This document shows, in pieces, positions 37,934 to 46,795 of a stretch of 64,000 nt of DNA. Within the stretch, counting starts at the first letter, position 1. Each line of letters starts with the position of its first letter. The notes under the pieces were generated by a model that was given only the letters and a program-made list of their open reading frames with translations, did no database searches and was not told the DNA's origin. Source of the DNA: Agrobacterium leguminum (GTDB lineage Bacteria > Pseudomonadota > Alphaproteobacteria > Rhizobiales > Rhizobiaceae); NCBI RefSeq assembly GCF_015704895.1, contig NZ_JADQWB010000002.1, forward strand, positions 496,001-560,000. Direction: 5' to 3'. The position numbers were made by a program, and so were the translations under genes.

Positions 37934-39325
37934 ATGACAGACGTTTCCCCCATTCTTTCCACCGCCGACGATAATCTCACCTCCAGCCTTGAGCGACTGT
38001 TCGAGCTCGTACGTATTCCGTCGATTTCGACGGACCCCGCCTACAAGGCGGAATGCCGCAAGGCGGCGGAATGGCTGGTCAGAACGCTTTCGGCGCTCGG
38101 CTTTACGGCCTCCGTGCGCGATACGGCCGGCCACCCCATGGTCGTGGCGCATCACGATGCGGCCACCAAGGACGCGCCGCATGTGCTTTTCTACGGCCAT
38201 TATGACGTACAGCCGGTCGATCCGCTCGAGCTGTGGGAAAACGATCCGTTCGAACCCGCCGTCAAGGATATCGGCGCCGGCCGGCAGGTGATTACCGGAC
38301 GCGGTACGGCGGACGACAAGGGCCAGCTGATGACCTTCGTGGAAGCCTGCCGGGCGTACAAGGCTGTCAATGGCGGCCTGCCGGTGCGCGTCACCATTCT
38401 TTTTGAAGGCGAAGAAGAATCCGGCTCGCCGTCGCTGAAGCCTTTCCTCGAAGCCAATGCGGAAGAACTGAAGGCCGATTATGCGCTGGTCTGCGATACC
38501 GGCATGTGGGACCGGGATACGCCAGCCATTGCCGCAGCCCTTCGCGGCCTGGTCGGCGAGGAAGTCGTCATCACTGCGGCCGACCGCGATCTGCATTCCG
38601 GTCTGTTCGGTGGGGCGGCGGCAAACCCCATCCACATCCTCACCGATATTCTCGCCGGCCTGCATGACGAGACCGGCCGGGTCACTCTTTCAGGCTTTTA
38701 TGACGGCGTGGAAGAAACCCCGGCCAACATCAAGGCCTCCTGGGAGACGCTGGGCCGGACGGCCGAAGCCTTCCTCGGCGAAGTCGGCCTTTCGGTTCCC
38801 TCGGGCGAAAAGGGCCGCTCCGTGCTGGAGCAGACCTGGGCGCGGCCAACGGCGGAAGTCAACGGCATTATCGGCGGCTATACCGGCGACGGTTTCAAGA
38901 CCGTGATCGCCGCCAAGGCCTCCGCCAAGGTGTCTTTCCGCCTTGTCGGCGAGCAGGATCCTGCGGCCATTCGTGAAAGCTTCCGGGCCTATGTGCGCTC
39001 GAAGATTCCCGCCGATTGCTCCGTGGAGTTCCACGAACATGGCGGCTCACCCGCCATCCAGCTTTCCTACGACTCGCCCGTGCTGACCAAAGCCAAAAAT
39101 GCGCTTTCAGAGGAGTGGCCGAAACCTGCTGTCGTCATCGGTATGGGAGGCTCGATCCCGATTGTCGGCGATTTTCAGAAGATGCTGGGAATGGATTCGC
39201 TGCTTGTCGGCTTCGGACTTACCGATGACCGTATTCATTCGCCGAATGAAAAATACGACCTGCAGTCCTTCCACAAGGGCATCCGCTCCTGGGTCCGTAT
39301 TCTCGACGCGCTCGCGGCGAAATAA
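37934..39325 (+). CDS. M20 family metallopeptidase (dipeptidase type)
   Basis: A 463-aa co-catalytic zinc peptidase or amidohydrolase. Metal and catalytic residues are in YGHYDVQPVDP (His, Asp), GRGTADDKGQ (bridging Asp), EGEEESGSPS (catalytic Glu pair) and a His near the C-terminus (RIHSPNEKYDL). The lid dimerisation domain occupies about residues 200-360. The length suits carnosinase or dipeptidase-like M20 proteins rather than ArgE/DapE. ATG at 37934 with GGAT upstream is chosen; ATG 37919 is also possible. No signal peptide, so cytoplasmic. Confidence 0.9.
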   Translation: MTDVSPILSTADDNLTSSLERLFELVRIPSISTDPAYKAECRKAAEWLVRTLSALGFTASVRDTAGHPMVVAHHDAATKDAPHVLFYGHYDVQPVDPLELWENDPFEPAVKDIGAGRQVITGRGTADDKGQLMTFVEACRAYKAVNGGLPVRVTILFEGEEESGSPSLKPFLEANAEELKADYALVCDTGMWDRDTPAIAAALRGLVGEEVVITAADRDLHSGLFGGAAANPIHILTDILAGLHDETGRVTLSGFYDGVEETPANIKASWETLGRTAEAFLGEVGLSVPSGEKGRSVLEQTWARPTAEVNGIIGGYTGDGFKTVIAAKASAKVSFRLVGEQDPAAIRESFRAYVRSKIPADCSVEFHEHGGSPAIQLSYDSPVLTKAKNALSEEWPKPAVVIGMGGSIPIVGDFQKMLGMDSLLVGFGLTDDRIHSPNEKYDLQSFHKGIRSWVRILDALAAK

Positions 39326-39336
39326 TCCAGAAAAAA

Positions 39337-39366
39337 GAGGAGGCGCCGAATATTCGGCACCTCCTC
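39337..39366 (+). terminator. Hairpin after the M20 peptidase gene
   Basis: GAGGAGG and CCTCCTC (39337-39343, 39360-39366) enclose GCCGAA/TTCGGC, giving a long near-perfect stem 11 bases after the stop. Six As precede it, so it has a T-run only on the minus strand; it may act for both convergent transcripts. Confidence 0.6.
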
Positions 39367-39370
39367 TGCA

Positions 39371-39599
39371 CATAAAACAAAAAGGCCGGGCAAGCCCGAC
39401 CTTTCCATCCGTTTTCCGTCAATGCCAGTACATCCGTGGTCAAAGCGTTTAAACGGTCTGATGCTCCAGAGCGCGTCAAAGATATCGACGCTGCTTTCCG
39501 GCTCAGGATCGGCTGCTTTGGTTAATCTTTGGTTAACACAACAGCAGCGGCACTTTTAAAAAGCGCCATTCCCGGCAGTTCCGGTCCGGAGCACTGTTG
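39371..39599 (-). ncRNA. Tentative small RNA downstream of cspA
   Basis: On the minus strand CTTGAA (39634-39629), 17 bases, then CAATAT (39611-39606) make a good rhizobial promoter predicting a start near 39599. A hairpin (39381-39390 with 39395-39404, one mismatch) followed by TTTGTTTTATG ends at about 39371. The roughly 230 bases between hold no plausible gene; the open frame there runs through the terminator. No family is recognised. Confidence 0.35.
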
Positions 39600-39660
39600 A
39601 ACCCTATATTGGTATGTGACCTGGCTTTTTCAAGGGCAACCGGTCCAGCCCCTTCCTGCA

Positions 39661-39691
39661 AAAGAAAAAGGCCGGAAAAATCCGGCCTTTC
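39661..39691 (-). terminator. Rho-independent terminator of cspA
   Basis: AAAGGCCGGA pairs with TCCGGCCTTT (39668-39677, 39682-39691, loop of 4); TTTTTCTTTT follows on the minus strand. It lies about 40 bases after the cold-shock gene. Confidence 0.9.
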
Positions 39692-39728
39692 CATTCATGC
39701 GAATGACCCTTTCGGGCCAAAGCGCTTA

Positions 39729-39938
39729 TCAGGCAGCAACGAGGTTGCCTGCGGACATCTTGCCCGAGCGACGATCCTGCATCAGCTCGTAGGAGAGCTT
39801 CTGGCCGTCGTTGAGGGCGGTCAGACCAGCGCGCTCAACAGCGGAGATGTGAACGAATACGTCCTGCGAACCGTCGTCAGGCTGAATGAAGCCGTAGCCC
39901 TTGGTTGCGTTGAACCACTTTACTGTACCAGTCGCCAT
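39729..39938 (-). CDS. cspA: CspA-type cold-shock protein
   Basis: A 69-aa single cold-shock domain protein, an RNA chaperone. RNP1 is KGYGFIQ and RNP2 is VFVHIS; the aromatic residues for nucleic-acid stacking (WFN, YGF, VFVH) are all present. The C-terminus NLVAA is typical of Rhizobiales members. The mRNA has a long leader of about 130 bases from the promoter at 40076-40104, as in cold-inducible csp genes where the leader structure affects translation. Several csp paralogs are usual, so cspA is a class name. Confidence 0.93.
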   Translation of the reverse strand: MATGTVKWFNATKGYGFIQPDDGSQDVFVHISAVERAGLTALNDGQKLSYELMQDRRSGKMSAGNLVAA

Positions 39939-40075
39939 AACGATTTCCTTCCGTTGGCAATTGTATTTGCACTGCGAGCAGTGCGGACTTGGGTCGAATT
40001 TGAAGGAAAAGATCGTCGTGAGCGCCTAAAAAGACGCCGAAGCTCTGGTCGTCAAACAAATATCGATGGCGAAGT

Positions 40076-40104
40076 ACCTAGGTTGGAAGGGGCTGAAAGT
40101 CAAG
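40076..40104 (-). promoter_or_regulatory. Promoter of the cold-shock gene
   Basis: CTTGAC (40104-40099), 17 bases and CTAGGT (40081-40076) on the minus strand closely fit the rhizobial sigma-70 pattern. It predicts a start near 40069 and an untranslated leader of about 130 bases. Confidence 0.65.
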
Positions 40105-40163
40105 TTTCTTTGAACACGACCATCTGGTCAGGGTTCAGCAGGGAGCCAGACGACAGGAACGCC

Positions 40164-40287
40164 AAAAAGCAAAAACCCGGCGCGGGAGGAGGTGCGCCGG
40201 GTTCTTGAAACTGACTGACAATTGGGAGGAGGAGTATTGTCAGTCCAATCGGGCGACGCTGGGAGGAGGAGTGCGTCGCTTCGATGA
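40164..40287 (-). ncRNA. Cuckoo / alpha-r14-like small RNA with three CCUCCUCCC loops
   Basis: Three hairpins follow each other on the minus strand. The first (stem 40253-40259 with 40273-40279) and second (40214-40222 with 40236-40244) have the identical 13-base loop ACUCCUCCUCCCA. The third (40174-40183 with 40194-40203) has loop ACCUCCUCCC and is followed by a T-rich run, so it doubles as the terminator. The stems differ completely while the loops are constant, which means selection acts on the loop. CCUCCUCCC is complementary to Shine-Dalgarno sequences. This is the defining architecture of cuckoo RNAs (CcsR of Rhodobacter, alpha-r14/NfeR1 of rhizobia). The 5' end is estimated from a CTGTAT -10-like box at 40300-40295; I see no good -35. 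The RNA lies upstream of cspA and divergent to the deacylase gene. Confidence 0.85.
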
Positions 40288-40408
40288 TTTGAAGATACAG
40301 GATCGCCGCTTAAAAAACAGACGTTTCATCGCAGCGCAGCATTGCGTATAATGCATAGCTGTTTCGAGGTGACTTGAAGCTTCTCCGCGTAACGCCTAAT
40401 AAATACGC

Positions 40409-40867
40409 ATGTCTATCGAATCCGTCAGAGCCTTTTTTACCGAAAAGTCGCCCGAGGTTGCCGTGATCGAAACGGAAACGAGTTCGGCGACGGTTGCGCT
40501 GGCCGCTGAAGCGCATGGTGTCGACCCCGACCAGATTGCGAAAACCATTTGCCTGAAGGCGGGTGAAACCATTCTTCTCGTCGTCGCCGCCGGCACGAAG
40601 CGGCTCGACAACCGCAAATTCCGCGATCATTTTGGCGCAAAGCCGCGCATGCTCGGACCGGAAGAGGTGGTTGCGGTGACCAGCCATCCGATCGGCGGCG
40701 TGTGCCCTTTCGGCCTGCCCTCCCCGCTTCCGGTGTTTTGCGACGTCTCTCTGAAAAACTATCATGAGGTGGTTCCCGCGGCCGGCGCCACCAATGCGGC
40801 GGTGAAGATCTCGCCGGAGGCGATGGCCGAGCTGACGGATGCGGAATGGGTCGACGTCTGCCAATGA
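40409..40867 (+). CDS. YbaK/EbsC family aminoacyl-tRNA deacylase
   Basis: A 152-aa single-domain protein of the YbaK/ProX editing family, which hydrolyses mischarged aminoacyl-tRNA such as Cys- or Ala-tRNA(Pro). TICLKAGETILLVVAAGTKRLD and GVCPFGLPSPLPVFCDVSL resemble the family core, including the conserved Lys and the GxxPFG segment. The ATG at 40409 has no clear Shine-Dalgarno sequence. Exact tRNA specificity cannot be told from sequence. Confidence 0.85.
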   Translation: MSIESVRAFFTEKSPEVAVIETETSSATVALAAEAHGVDPDQIAKTICLKAGETILLVVAAGTKRLDNRKFRDHFGAKPRMLGPEEVVAVTSHPIGGVCPFGLPSPLPVFCDVSLKNYHEVVPAAGATNAAVKISPEAMAELTDAEWVDVCQ

Positions 40868-41013
40868 CGCCGATTTGATCCGGCGAGGACTTAACCCCGC
40901 CTTAAATTGCCGCATTTAAACTCTTCATCCTGGATTAAGGATCGCGCAGGCATAGAAGCCTTAAACCCGAACGGGATGCGCGCGGTTTCGCGAATAGGAG
41001 CGACTTCGGCTGG

Positions 41014-43308
41014 ATGGCAGGCAAGGGTAAATCACGCGAACGGGTAGAACCCTCCTTCGGGGATTTCCACGAATCCGGTGATGACCTGCGCCTCGACGCC
41101 AGCGAGCGCATCAGCGGAACCACAAAGCAGCAAGCCAGAAAACCGAAGCCGACATCCGGCCGCACCAAATCCAGGAAAAAAGAAAAGCGCACCCGCAGCT
41201 CCGGCCGCGGCGCGACGGGCTTCATTCGCTCCCTCGTCTATTGGTGCATCGTACTCGGCATCTGGGGCGGCATCGGTGTTGCCGGTCTCGTTCTCTATTA
41301 CGGTGCACGCATGCCGAGCGCCAGCAGCTGGTCCATTCCCGAACGCCCGCCGAATGTGAAGATCGTTTCGGTGAATGGCAGCGTGCTGGCCAATCGCGGC
41401 ACCACCGGCGGCGAGGCGCTCGCGCTGGAAGATATGTCGCCCTATATTCCGCAGGCCGTCATGGCCATTGAGGACCGGCGGTTTTATTCGCATTTCGGAG
41501 TCGATCCGCTCGGTCTCGGACGCGCCATCGTCACGAATGTGCTGACGGGACGAACCGTGCAGGGCGGCTCGACGCTGACGCAGCAGCTCGCGAAAAACCT
41601 GTTCCTCTCGCCGGATCGCACGCTGGAACGCAAGGTTCAGGAAGTGCTGCTGTCCTTCTGGCTGGAGCATAAGTTCACCAAGGACCAGATTCTCGCGATG
41701 TATCTCAATCGCGTCTATTTCGGCTCCAATGCCTATGGCGTCGAGGCTGCCTCGCGGCGCTACTTCAACAAATCCGCGCGCGACGTCAATCTGGGCGAGG
41801 CGGCCATGCTGGCCGGGCTTCTTAAAGCGCCCTCGCGCCTTTCGCCGGCGCGCGATCCGCAGGCGGCGGAAGAGCGGGCGCAGGTCGTGCTGCAATCCAT
41901 GCGCGATGTCGGCTTCATCACCGACGATGAAATCAAGACCGCCATGTCGCAGCCGCCGACCAAGGCGAAACGTTTCTGGTCTGGCGCCGAACACTACGCC
42001 GCCGATATGGTGCTGGAGGAAGTGCGCAACCTCGTCGGTGAGGTCAAGCAGGACATCGTCGTCGACACGACCATCGACCCCAATCTTGAGCGTGACGCCG
42101 AAAAGGCGCTGACCCACGTGCTGCAGGGTGACGGCAAGAAGCAGGGCGCTTCGCAGGCGGCGCTGGTTTCCATCGATGGCACGGGCGCGATCCGGGCCGT
42201 GGTGGGCGGGGCGGATTATGCCGAAAGCCAGTTCAACCGCGCCGCCAAGGCAAAACGGCAACCCGGCTCCGCATTCAAGCCCTTCGTTTACGTCGCCGCA
42301 CTCGAATCCGGGCTCACGCCCTATACCATCCGCAACGACGCGCCTGTTCGCATCGGCAACTGGACCCCGGAAAATTACGAGAAGAAATATCGAGGCGAAG
42401 TGACGCTCGCCACCGCGCTCGCCAATTCGCTGAACACCATTGCCGCGCAGCTGGTGATGGAAGTGGGTCCGGATCGTGTGACCCAGGTGGCGCATCGCAT
42501 GGGCATCGAATCCGAACTGCAGAACAATGCCTCCATCGCGCTCGGCACCTCGGAAGTGTCGCTGATGGAGCTCACGGCCTCCTACGCCCCCTTCATGAAT
42601 GGCGGCTACAAGGCGACGCCGCATATCGTCAAACGCATCACCGATGCGGATGGCAAAGTGCTTTACGAAAACAAATACGACAACCCGCCGCGCGTCCTGA
42701 GCGAAGAGATCGCCGCGACCATGAACAGCATGCTGTCGCGCGTCATTACCGAAGGCACCGGCAAGGCGGCACGGCTGCAGGGCTGGCAGGCGGCAGGAAA
42801 ATCCGGCACGACGCAATCCTTCCGCGACGCCCTTTTTGTCGGCTACACAAGCAACCTGACCACCGGCGTGTGGTTCGGCAATGACGACGGCACGTCGATG
42901 AAGAAGGTCACCGGCGGCGGGCTTCCCGCAAAGGCCTGGAAAGATTTCATGACCGCCGCCCATTCGGGGCTTTCGCCCTCACCGCTCTTCGGGCTTGGCG
43001 CAGGCGGCGTGCCGCCGCTTGGGGAAATGCAGCAGCCGGCGCCGGAAAGCACGCCCTCCTCCATCGGCGATATCATTTCCAATGCGCTCGGCGGCGGAAC
43101 GGTGGATACGCGCGCCTATCCCGAAGCCCCGGTTGCACCAAACCCGAATCAGCCCGGTGCGCCGATGCCGCCGGCAAATATCCCTTCCCGCGATATCGAA
43201 CCCGGCTATTCAGCCGGCAACGGGCCTGTACCACCCGCGGATATCGGCGGTCAGGCGCCATCCGGACCGAAGCAGACGACCCTGCTCGATATTCTGATGG
43301 GAAACTGA
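41014..43308 (+). CDS. Class A penicillin-binding protein (PBP1 family)
   Basis: A 764-aa bifunctional peptidoglycan synthase. A basic cytoplasmic tail of about 70 residues and one TM helix (about 73-95) precede the GT51 glycosyltransferase domain (catalytic Glu153 in EDRRFYSHFGVD; GGSTLTQQLAKNLFL) and the transpeptidase domain (Ser419 in GSAFKPF, SLN in ANSLNTIA, KSGTT). The last 100 residues are rich in Pro, Gly and Ala and probably disordered. The class is clear; whether it is the 1A or 1B paralog is not, so no symbol is given. Confidence 0.94.
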   Translation: MAGKGKSRERVEPSFGDFHESGDDLRLDASERISGTTKQQARKPKPTSGRTKSRKKEKRTRSSGRGATGFIRSLVYWCIVLGIWGGIGVAGLVLYYGARMPSASSWSIPERPPNVKIVSVNGSVLANRGTTGGEALALEDMSPYIPQAVMAIEDRRFYSHFGVDPLGLGRAIVTNVLTGRTVQGGSTLTQQLAKNLFLSPDRTLERKVQEVLLSFWLEHKFTKDQILAMYLNRVYFGSNAYGVEAASRRYFNKSARDVNLGEAAMLAGLLKAPSRLSPARDPQAAEERAQVVLQSMRDVGFITDDEIKTAMSQPPTKAKRFWSGAEHYAADMVLEEVRNLVGEVKQDIVVDTTIDPNLERDAEKALTHVLQGDGKKQGASQAALVSIDGTGAIRAVVGGADYAESQFNRAAKAKRQPGSAFKPFVYVAALESGLTPYTIRNDAPVRIGNWTPENYEKKYRGEVTLATALANSLNTIAAQLVMEVGPDRVTQVAHRMGIESELQNNASIALGTSEVSLMELTASYAPFMNGGYKATPHIVKRITDADGKVLYENKYDNPPRVLSEEIAATMNSMLSRVITEGTGKAARLQGWQAAGKSGTTQSFRDALFVGYTSNLTTGVWFGNDDGTSMKKVTGGGLPAKAWKDFMTAAHSGLSPSPLFGLGAGGVPPLGEMQQPAPESTPSSIGDIISNALGGGTVDTRAYPEAPVAPNPNQPGAPMPPANIPSRDIEPGYSAGNGPVPPADIGGQAPSGPKQTTLLDILMGN

Positions 43309-43598
43309 CGACTTAGAGTGGTCGAAAAGCGCTTGTCTCAGGGCCGATGGCGATTTCGCCAGCGCTGCACGAAAATTCCCGATTTTGCAGGTTTTGGTTC
43401 CATGGGACAGGCCGTCTCCGCAGCTACGAGCGGAGAGGACGCCGACCCTGCAACATCCGCGTGCAGTCGCATTAACCGTAGATTGCCATTTGCGCCGGGG
43501 CGGTTACATTTCGGATGACTTTTTACGGTAAATGAATTATTAATCGTTCATATAAATTAATTTTCTTCTATCAAAATAACTTTTCAGGGCTTTATATT

Positions 43599-44327
43599 AT
43601 GCTGGGTACTAAAGGCTCATCGCATGCCGTTTTTTACGGTGCCTCCTATTCCGCAGCCACCACTTTCGAATCGCCGGAAACGCAACCTTCCTCTTCGGAA
43701 AAAACCGTCTCCGCATTCCTGCGCGGCCAGTTCGCGCTCAAAAGAACGATTGACATCGCAGGGGCGTCCATCGCCCTTGTCGCACTCGCGCCGGTGCTGC
43801 TCACCGTGGCAGTGATGGTCAAACTCGACAGCAAGGGACCGGTCCTGTTTTCGCAGGTCCGCTGGGGCATGAACGGGCGGAAAATCCGTGTCTATAAATT
43901 CCGCTCCATGAGGACCGATCTCTGCGACGCCACCGGCGTGGCGCAGACGGTGAAGAACGACCCCAGAATAACCCGGATCGGCGCGGTTCTTCGCCGCACC
44001 AATATCGACGAACTGCCGCAGCTTCTGAATGTGCTGAAAGGCGATATGTCGCTGGTCGGGCCCCGCTGCCATGCCATCGGCATGCTGGCGGCCGGCCGTC
44101 TTTATGAGGAGTTGGTGCCGCACTACCATATGCGGCACCGGGTGCGGCCGGGCATTACCGGCCTTGCCCAGATGCGGGGATTGCGCGGCCCGACGGATCG
44201 CAGCGACAAGGCGCGCGCCCGAATCGTCTCCGATCTTTATTACGTCGACAATTTTTCGCTCTGGCTGGATATCAAGATCATGGTCGGAACGGTGATTTCC
44301 GAATTGCGCGGCGGCAAGGGGTTCTGA
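43599..44327 (+). CDS. Polyprenyl-phosphate sugar-1-phosphate transferase (ExoY/WcaJ-like)
   Basis: A 242-aa bacterial sugar transferase. One hydrophobic segment (about residues 48-75) is followed by [54 protein letters not shown] and [16 protein letters not shown], the family core. It transfers a sugar phosphate to undecaprenyl phosphate to begin an exopolysaccharide. No other polysaccharide genes are near, so it may serve a pathway encoded elsewhere. In Agrobacterium a stand-alone paralog overlaps with UppE of unipolar polysaccharide synthesis, as I recall; the link here is inference. The 100 bases upstream are notably AT-rich. Confidence 0.9.
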   Translation: MLGTKGSSHAVFYGASYSAATTFESPETQPSSSEKTVSAFLRGQFALKRTIDIAGASIALVALAPVLLTVAVMVKLDSKGPVLFSQVRWGMNGRKIRVYKFRSMRTDLCDATGVAQTVKNDPRITRIGAVLRRTNIDELPQLLNVLKGDMSLVGPRCHAIGMLAAGRLYEELVPHYHMRHRVRPGITGLAQMRGLRGPTDRSDKARARIVSDLYYVDNFSLWLDIKIMVGTVISELRGGKGF

Positions 44328-44375
44328 TTTTTCAGGCGCCATTGCCGCAGCCGCAATCCGGCGCTGCAAAAATAA

Positions 44376-44405
44376 AAAGCCCGGCAGCGATGCCGGGCTT
44401 TTTTT
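44376..44405 (+). terminator. Bidirectional terminator between the sugar transferase gene and cycM
   Basis: An 11-bp stem AAAGCCCGGCA/TGCCGGGCTTT (44376-44386 with 44391-44401) is followed by TTTTTT on plus and preceded by A-rich sequence, so both convergent genes can end here. Confidence 0.9.
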
Positions 44406-44424
44406 CATGAAACCATCGTAACGA

Positions 44425-45000
44425 TCAGTTTGTCGGCGCGGGAGCCGCAGCGGGATCCGGAAGCGGTGCCGGGTTTGCCGACAGCGTCCGCAGATAAGCG
44501 ATGAGATCGGCGCGTTCCGTTTCCTTCTTCACGCCCGCAAAGCCCATGGCCGTGCCGGGAACGTGTTTCTTGGGAGCTTCGAGGAAGAAGCTGAGATGAT
44601 CGTAATCCCAATGCACGGAACCGCCCTTGGAGAAATCCTTCATCCCTGCGGAGTAGCTGAAACCTTCATGGCTGGCGATCGGCCGGTTGACGATATCGAA
44701 GAGATTGGGGCCGACCTTGTTTGCACCACCACTCTCTCCGGTATGACAGCTCGTACACTTCTTGAAGACCGTCTCACCCTTGGCGGCATCGGCGCTGGCA
44801 AGCAATTGCGCGATCGGCGTCGCCGCGGCAGCGGCTTCTCCGCCGGCTGCGTCGCCGCCACCCTCTGCCGCAGCGATGGCATAACCTTCCTTTTCGGGCG
44901 CAGGCGCATGGAAAATGCCCTCAGACGCAATCGACACCGACATCAGGACGAAAACCGTGCCAAGCAACGCCCCAACGCCCATATTTACATAAGAATTCAT
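44425..45000 (-). CDS. cycM: Membrane-anchored cytochrome c (CycM type)
   Basis: A 191-aa c-type cytochrome. An uncleaved N-terminal helix (about residues 8-27) anchors it in the inner membrane. An Ala/Gly-rich linker (about 35-65) leads to the heme domain with CTSCHT (CxxCH) and a later Met ligand in [10 protein letters not shown] Pro/Ala-rich tail closes the protein. CycM-type cytochromes carry electrons from the bc1 complex to aa3 oxidase in rhizobia. It is monocistronic and converges with the sugar transferase gene. Confidence 0.92.
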   Translation of the reverse strand: MNSYVNMGVGALLGTVFVLMSVSIASEGIFHAPAPEKEGYAIAAAEGGGDAAGGEAAAAATPIAQLLASADAAKGETVFKKCTSCHTGESGGANKVGPNLFDIVNRPIASHEGFSYSAGMKDFSKGGSVHWDYDHLSFFLEAPKKHVPGTAMGFAGVKKETERADLIAYLRTLSANPAPLPDPAAAPAPTN

Positions 45001-45149
45001 CTATATGCGCTCCCTCGCATCCGCTTGATATAACGGGCATCTTGAAATTGCTCGAAAGCTATGGCTTTTGCACAGCCTGCGCAACTTGAATAATGCTCCC
45101 CACACCGTGACGTTTTGACACTTTTCGGGCGGGATTTGAAGGGTGTCGG

Positions 45150-45905
45150 ATGAAGAATCGGGATTTCGAGAAAGCTGTCGTCCTCATACCGGCGCGGATG
45201 GCATCCACGCGCCTGCCGGGCAAGCCGCTCGCCGACATCGGCGGCAAGCCGATGATCGTGCAGGTGGCGCTGCGCGCACGCGAGGCCGGCGCAGAGCGAA
45301 TCGTTGTGGCCGTCGATGACGAACAGGTGTTTTCGGCCGTCAAAAATGCCGGTTTCGACGTGATGATGACGCGCGACGACCACCAATCCGGCTCGGACCG
45401 CATTTTCGAAGCGCTGCAGAAAGCCGATCCCTATGGCAAGGCGGAATATGTCATCAATGTCCAGGGCGATCTTCCGACCATCGAAGCGGAGACGATCCGC
45501 GCTTCGTTGCGTCCACTGGAAAATGCCGCCGTCGATATTGCGACACTGACGGTCGAAATCACCGACGAGGAAGAAAAAACCAATCCGAACGTAGTGAAAG
45601 TGGTGGGCAGCCCGCTTTCCGAGTCGCGATTGCGCGCGCTTTATTTCACCCGCACCACCGCCCCTTATGGCGATGGCCCGCTTTATCATCACATCGGACT
45701 TTATACCTATCGCCGCGCAGCACTCGAGACATTCGTGAGCCTGCCGCCCTCGCCGCTGGAAAAACGCGAGCGGCTGGAACAGCTGCGCGCGCTGGAAGCC
45801 GGCATGCGCATCGACGCCGAAATCGTCAGTTCCGTGCCGCTCGGCGTCGACACGCCGCACGATCTGGAAAAAGCCCGCAAAATTCTCGCAAGCAGAACCC
45901 TCTAA
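45150..45905 (+). CDS. kdsB: 3-deoxy-manno-octulosonate cytidylyltransferase
   Basis: A 251-aa CMP-Kdo synthetase that activates Kdo for lipid A inner-core synthesis. [24 protein letters not shown] is the CTP-binding N-terminus; [25 protein letters not shown] and [12 protein letters not shown] complete the family pattern. The start at 45150 leaves 11 bases between its stop and pheA, so the two are co-transcribed. Confidence 0.97.
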   Translation: MKNRDFEKAVVLIPARMASTRLPGKPLADIGGKPMIVQVALRAREAGAERIVVAVDDEQVFSAVKNAGFDVMMTRDDHQSGSDRIFEALQKADPYGKAEYVINVQGDLPTIEAETIRASLRPLENAAVDIATLTVEITDEEEKTNPNVVKVVGSPLSESRLRALYFTRTTAPYGDGPLYHHIGLYTYRRAALETFVSLPPSPLEKRERLEQLRALEAGMRIDAEIVSSVPLGVDTPHDLEKARKILASRTL

Positions 45906-45916
45906 CGGACAGTCCC

Positions 45917-46780
45917 ATGACCTTGAGCACAAATCGCATTGCCTTCCAGGGCGAATTCGGCGCGAATTCCGATATGGCCTGCCGCGACATGTTCCCGGAT
46001 ATGGAGCCTTTGCCGTGCCCGACATTCGAGGATGCCTTCAACGCCATTGAAAACGGCGAAGCCGATCTCGGCATGATCCCGATTGAAAACACGCTGGCCG
46101 GCCGCGTTGCTGATATTCATCACCTGCTGCCGGAATCGCACCTGCACATCATCGGCGAATATTTCATGCCGATCCGCTTCCAGTTGATGGTGATGCCGGG
46201 CGTGAAGAAGGACGAGATTCGCACCGTCCACAGCCACATTCACGCGCTTGGCCAGTGCCGGAAAATCATCCGCTCGAACGGCTGGAAGCCCGTCATCGCC
46301 GGCGATACGGCGGGCTCCGCGAGACTGGTGTCCGAAAAGGGCGACCGCAGCATGGCGGCACTTGCGCCGCGCCTTGCCGCCAATCTCTACGGCCTCGATA
46401 TTCTCGCTGAAAACGTCGAGGATTCGGAAAACAACGTCACGCGTTTCGTTGTGCTTTCCCGCGATGAAAATTGGGCCAAGCGTCAGTCTAGCGACGAAAT
46501 CGTCGTCACCACCTTTGTCTTCAACGTCCGCAATATTCCGGCCGCGCTCTACAAAGCCATGGGCGGCTTTGCGACAAACGGCATCAACATGACGAAGCTC
46601 GAAAGCTACCAGCTCGGCGGCAAATTCGTAGCAACGCAGTTTTATGCCGATATTGAAGGCCATCCCGACGACGAACCGGTGCGGCATGCGCTGGATGAGT
46701 TGCGCTTCTTCTCCGAAAAAGTCCGCATTCTCGGCGTCTACAAGGGCCATGCGATGCGGGGCAAGCTCAACCAGGGTTGA
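45917..46780 (+). CDS. pheA: Prephenate dehydratase
   Basis: A 287-aa monofunctional enzyme converting prephenate to phenylpyruvate for phenylalanine synthesis. Residues 1-190 form the PDT domain (IPIENTLAGRVADIHHLL; NNVTRFVVLSR with the catalytic TRF). Residues 195-280 form an ACT domain for Phe feedback control (GFATNGINMTKLESY, a variant of the usual ESRP motif). There is no fused chorismate mutase. It follows kdsB closely and converges with nudC. Confidence 0.96.
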   Translation: MTLSTNRIAFQGEFGANSDMACRDMFPDMEPLPCPTFEDAFNAIENGEADLGMIPIENTLAGRVADIHHLLPESHLHIIGEYFMPIRFQLMVMPGVKKDEIRTVHSHIHALGQCRKIIRSNGWKPVIAGDTAGSARLVSEKGDRSMAALAPRLAANLYGLDILAENVEDSENNVTRFVVLSRDENWAKRQSSDEIVVTTFVFNVRNIPAALYKAMGGFATNGINMTKLESYQLGGKFVATQFYADIEGHPDDEPVRHALDELRFFSEKVRILGVYKGHAMRGKLNQG

Positions 46781-46795
46781 GCCTGCCGAACGCGA

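Noticed and set aside
39219..39479. An 86-codon minus-strand ORF after the M20 peptidase
   Set aside because: It runs through the terminator at 39371-39404 and into the peptidase gene on the other strand.
43309..43598. A 66-codon ORF in the gap between the penicillin-binding protein and the sugar transferase
   Set aside because: No ribosome site, no domain and an atypical composition; the gap otherwise holds one GCTCCGC-type hairpin and AT-rich sequence near the transferase start.
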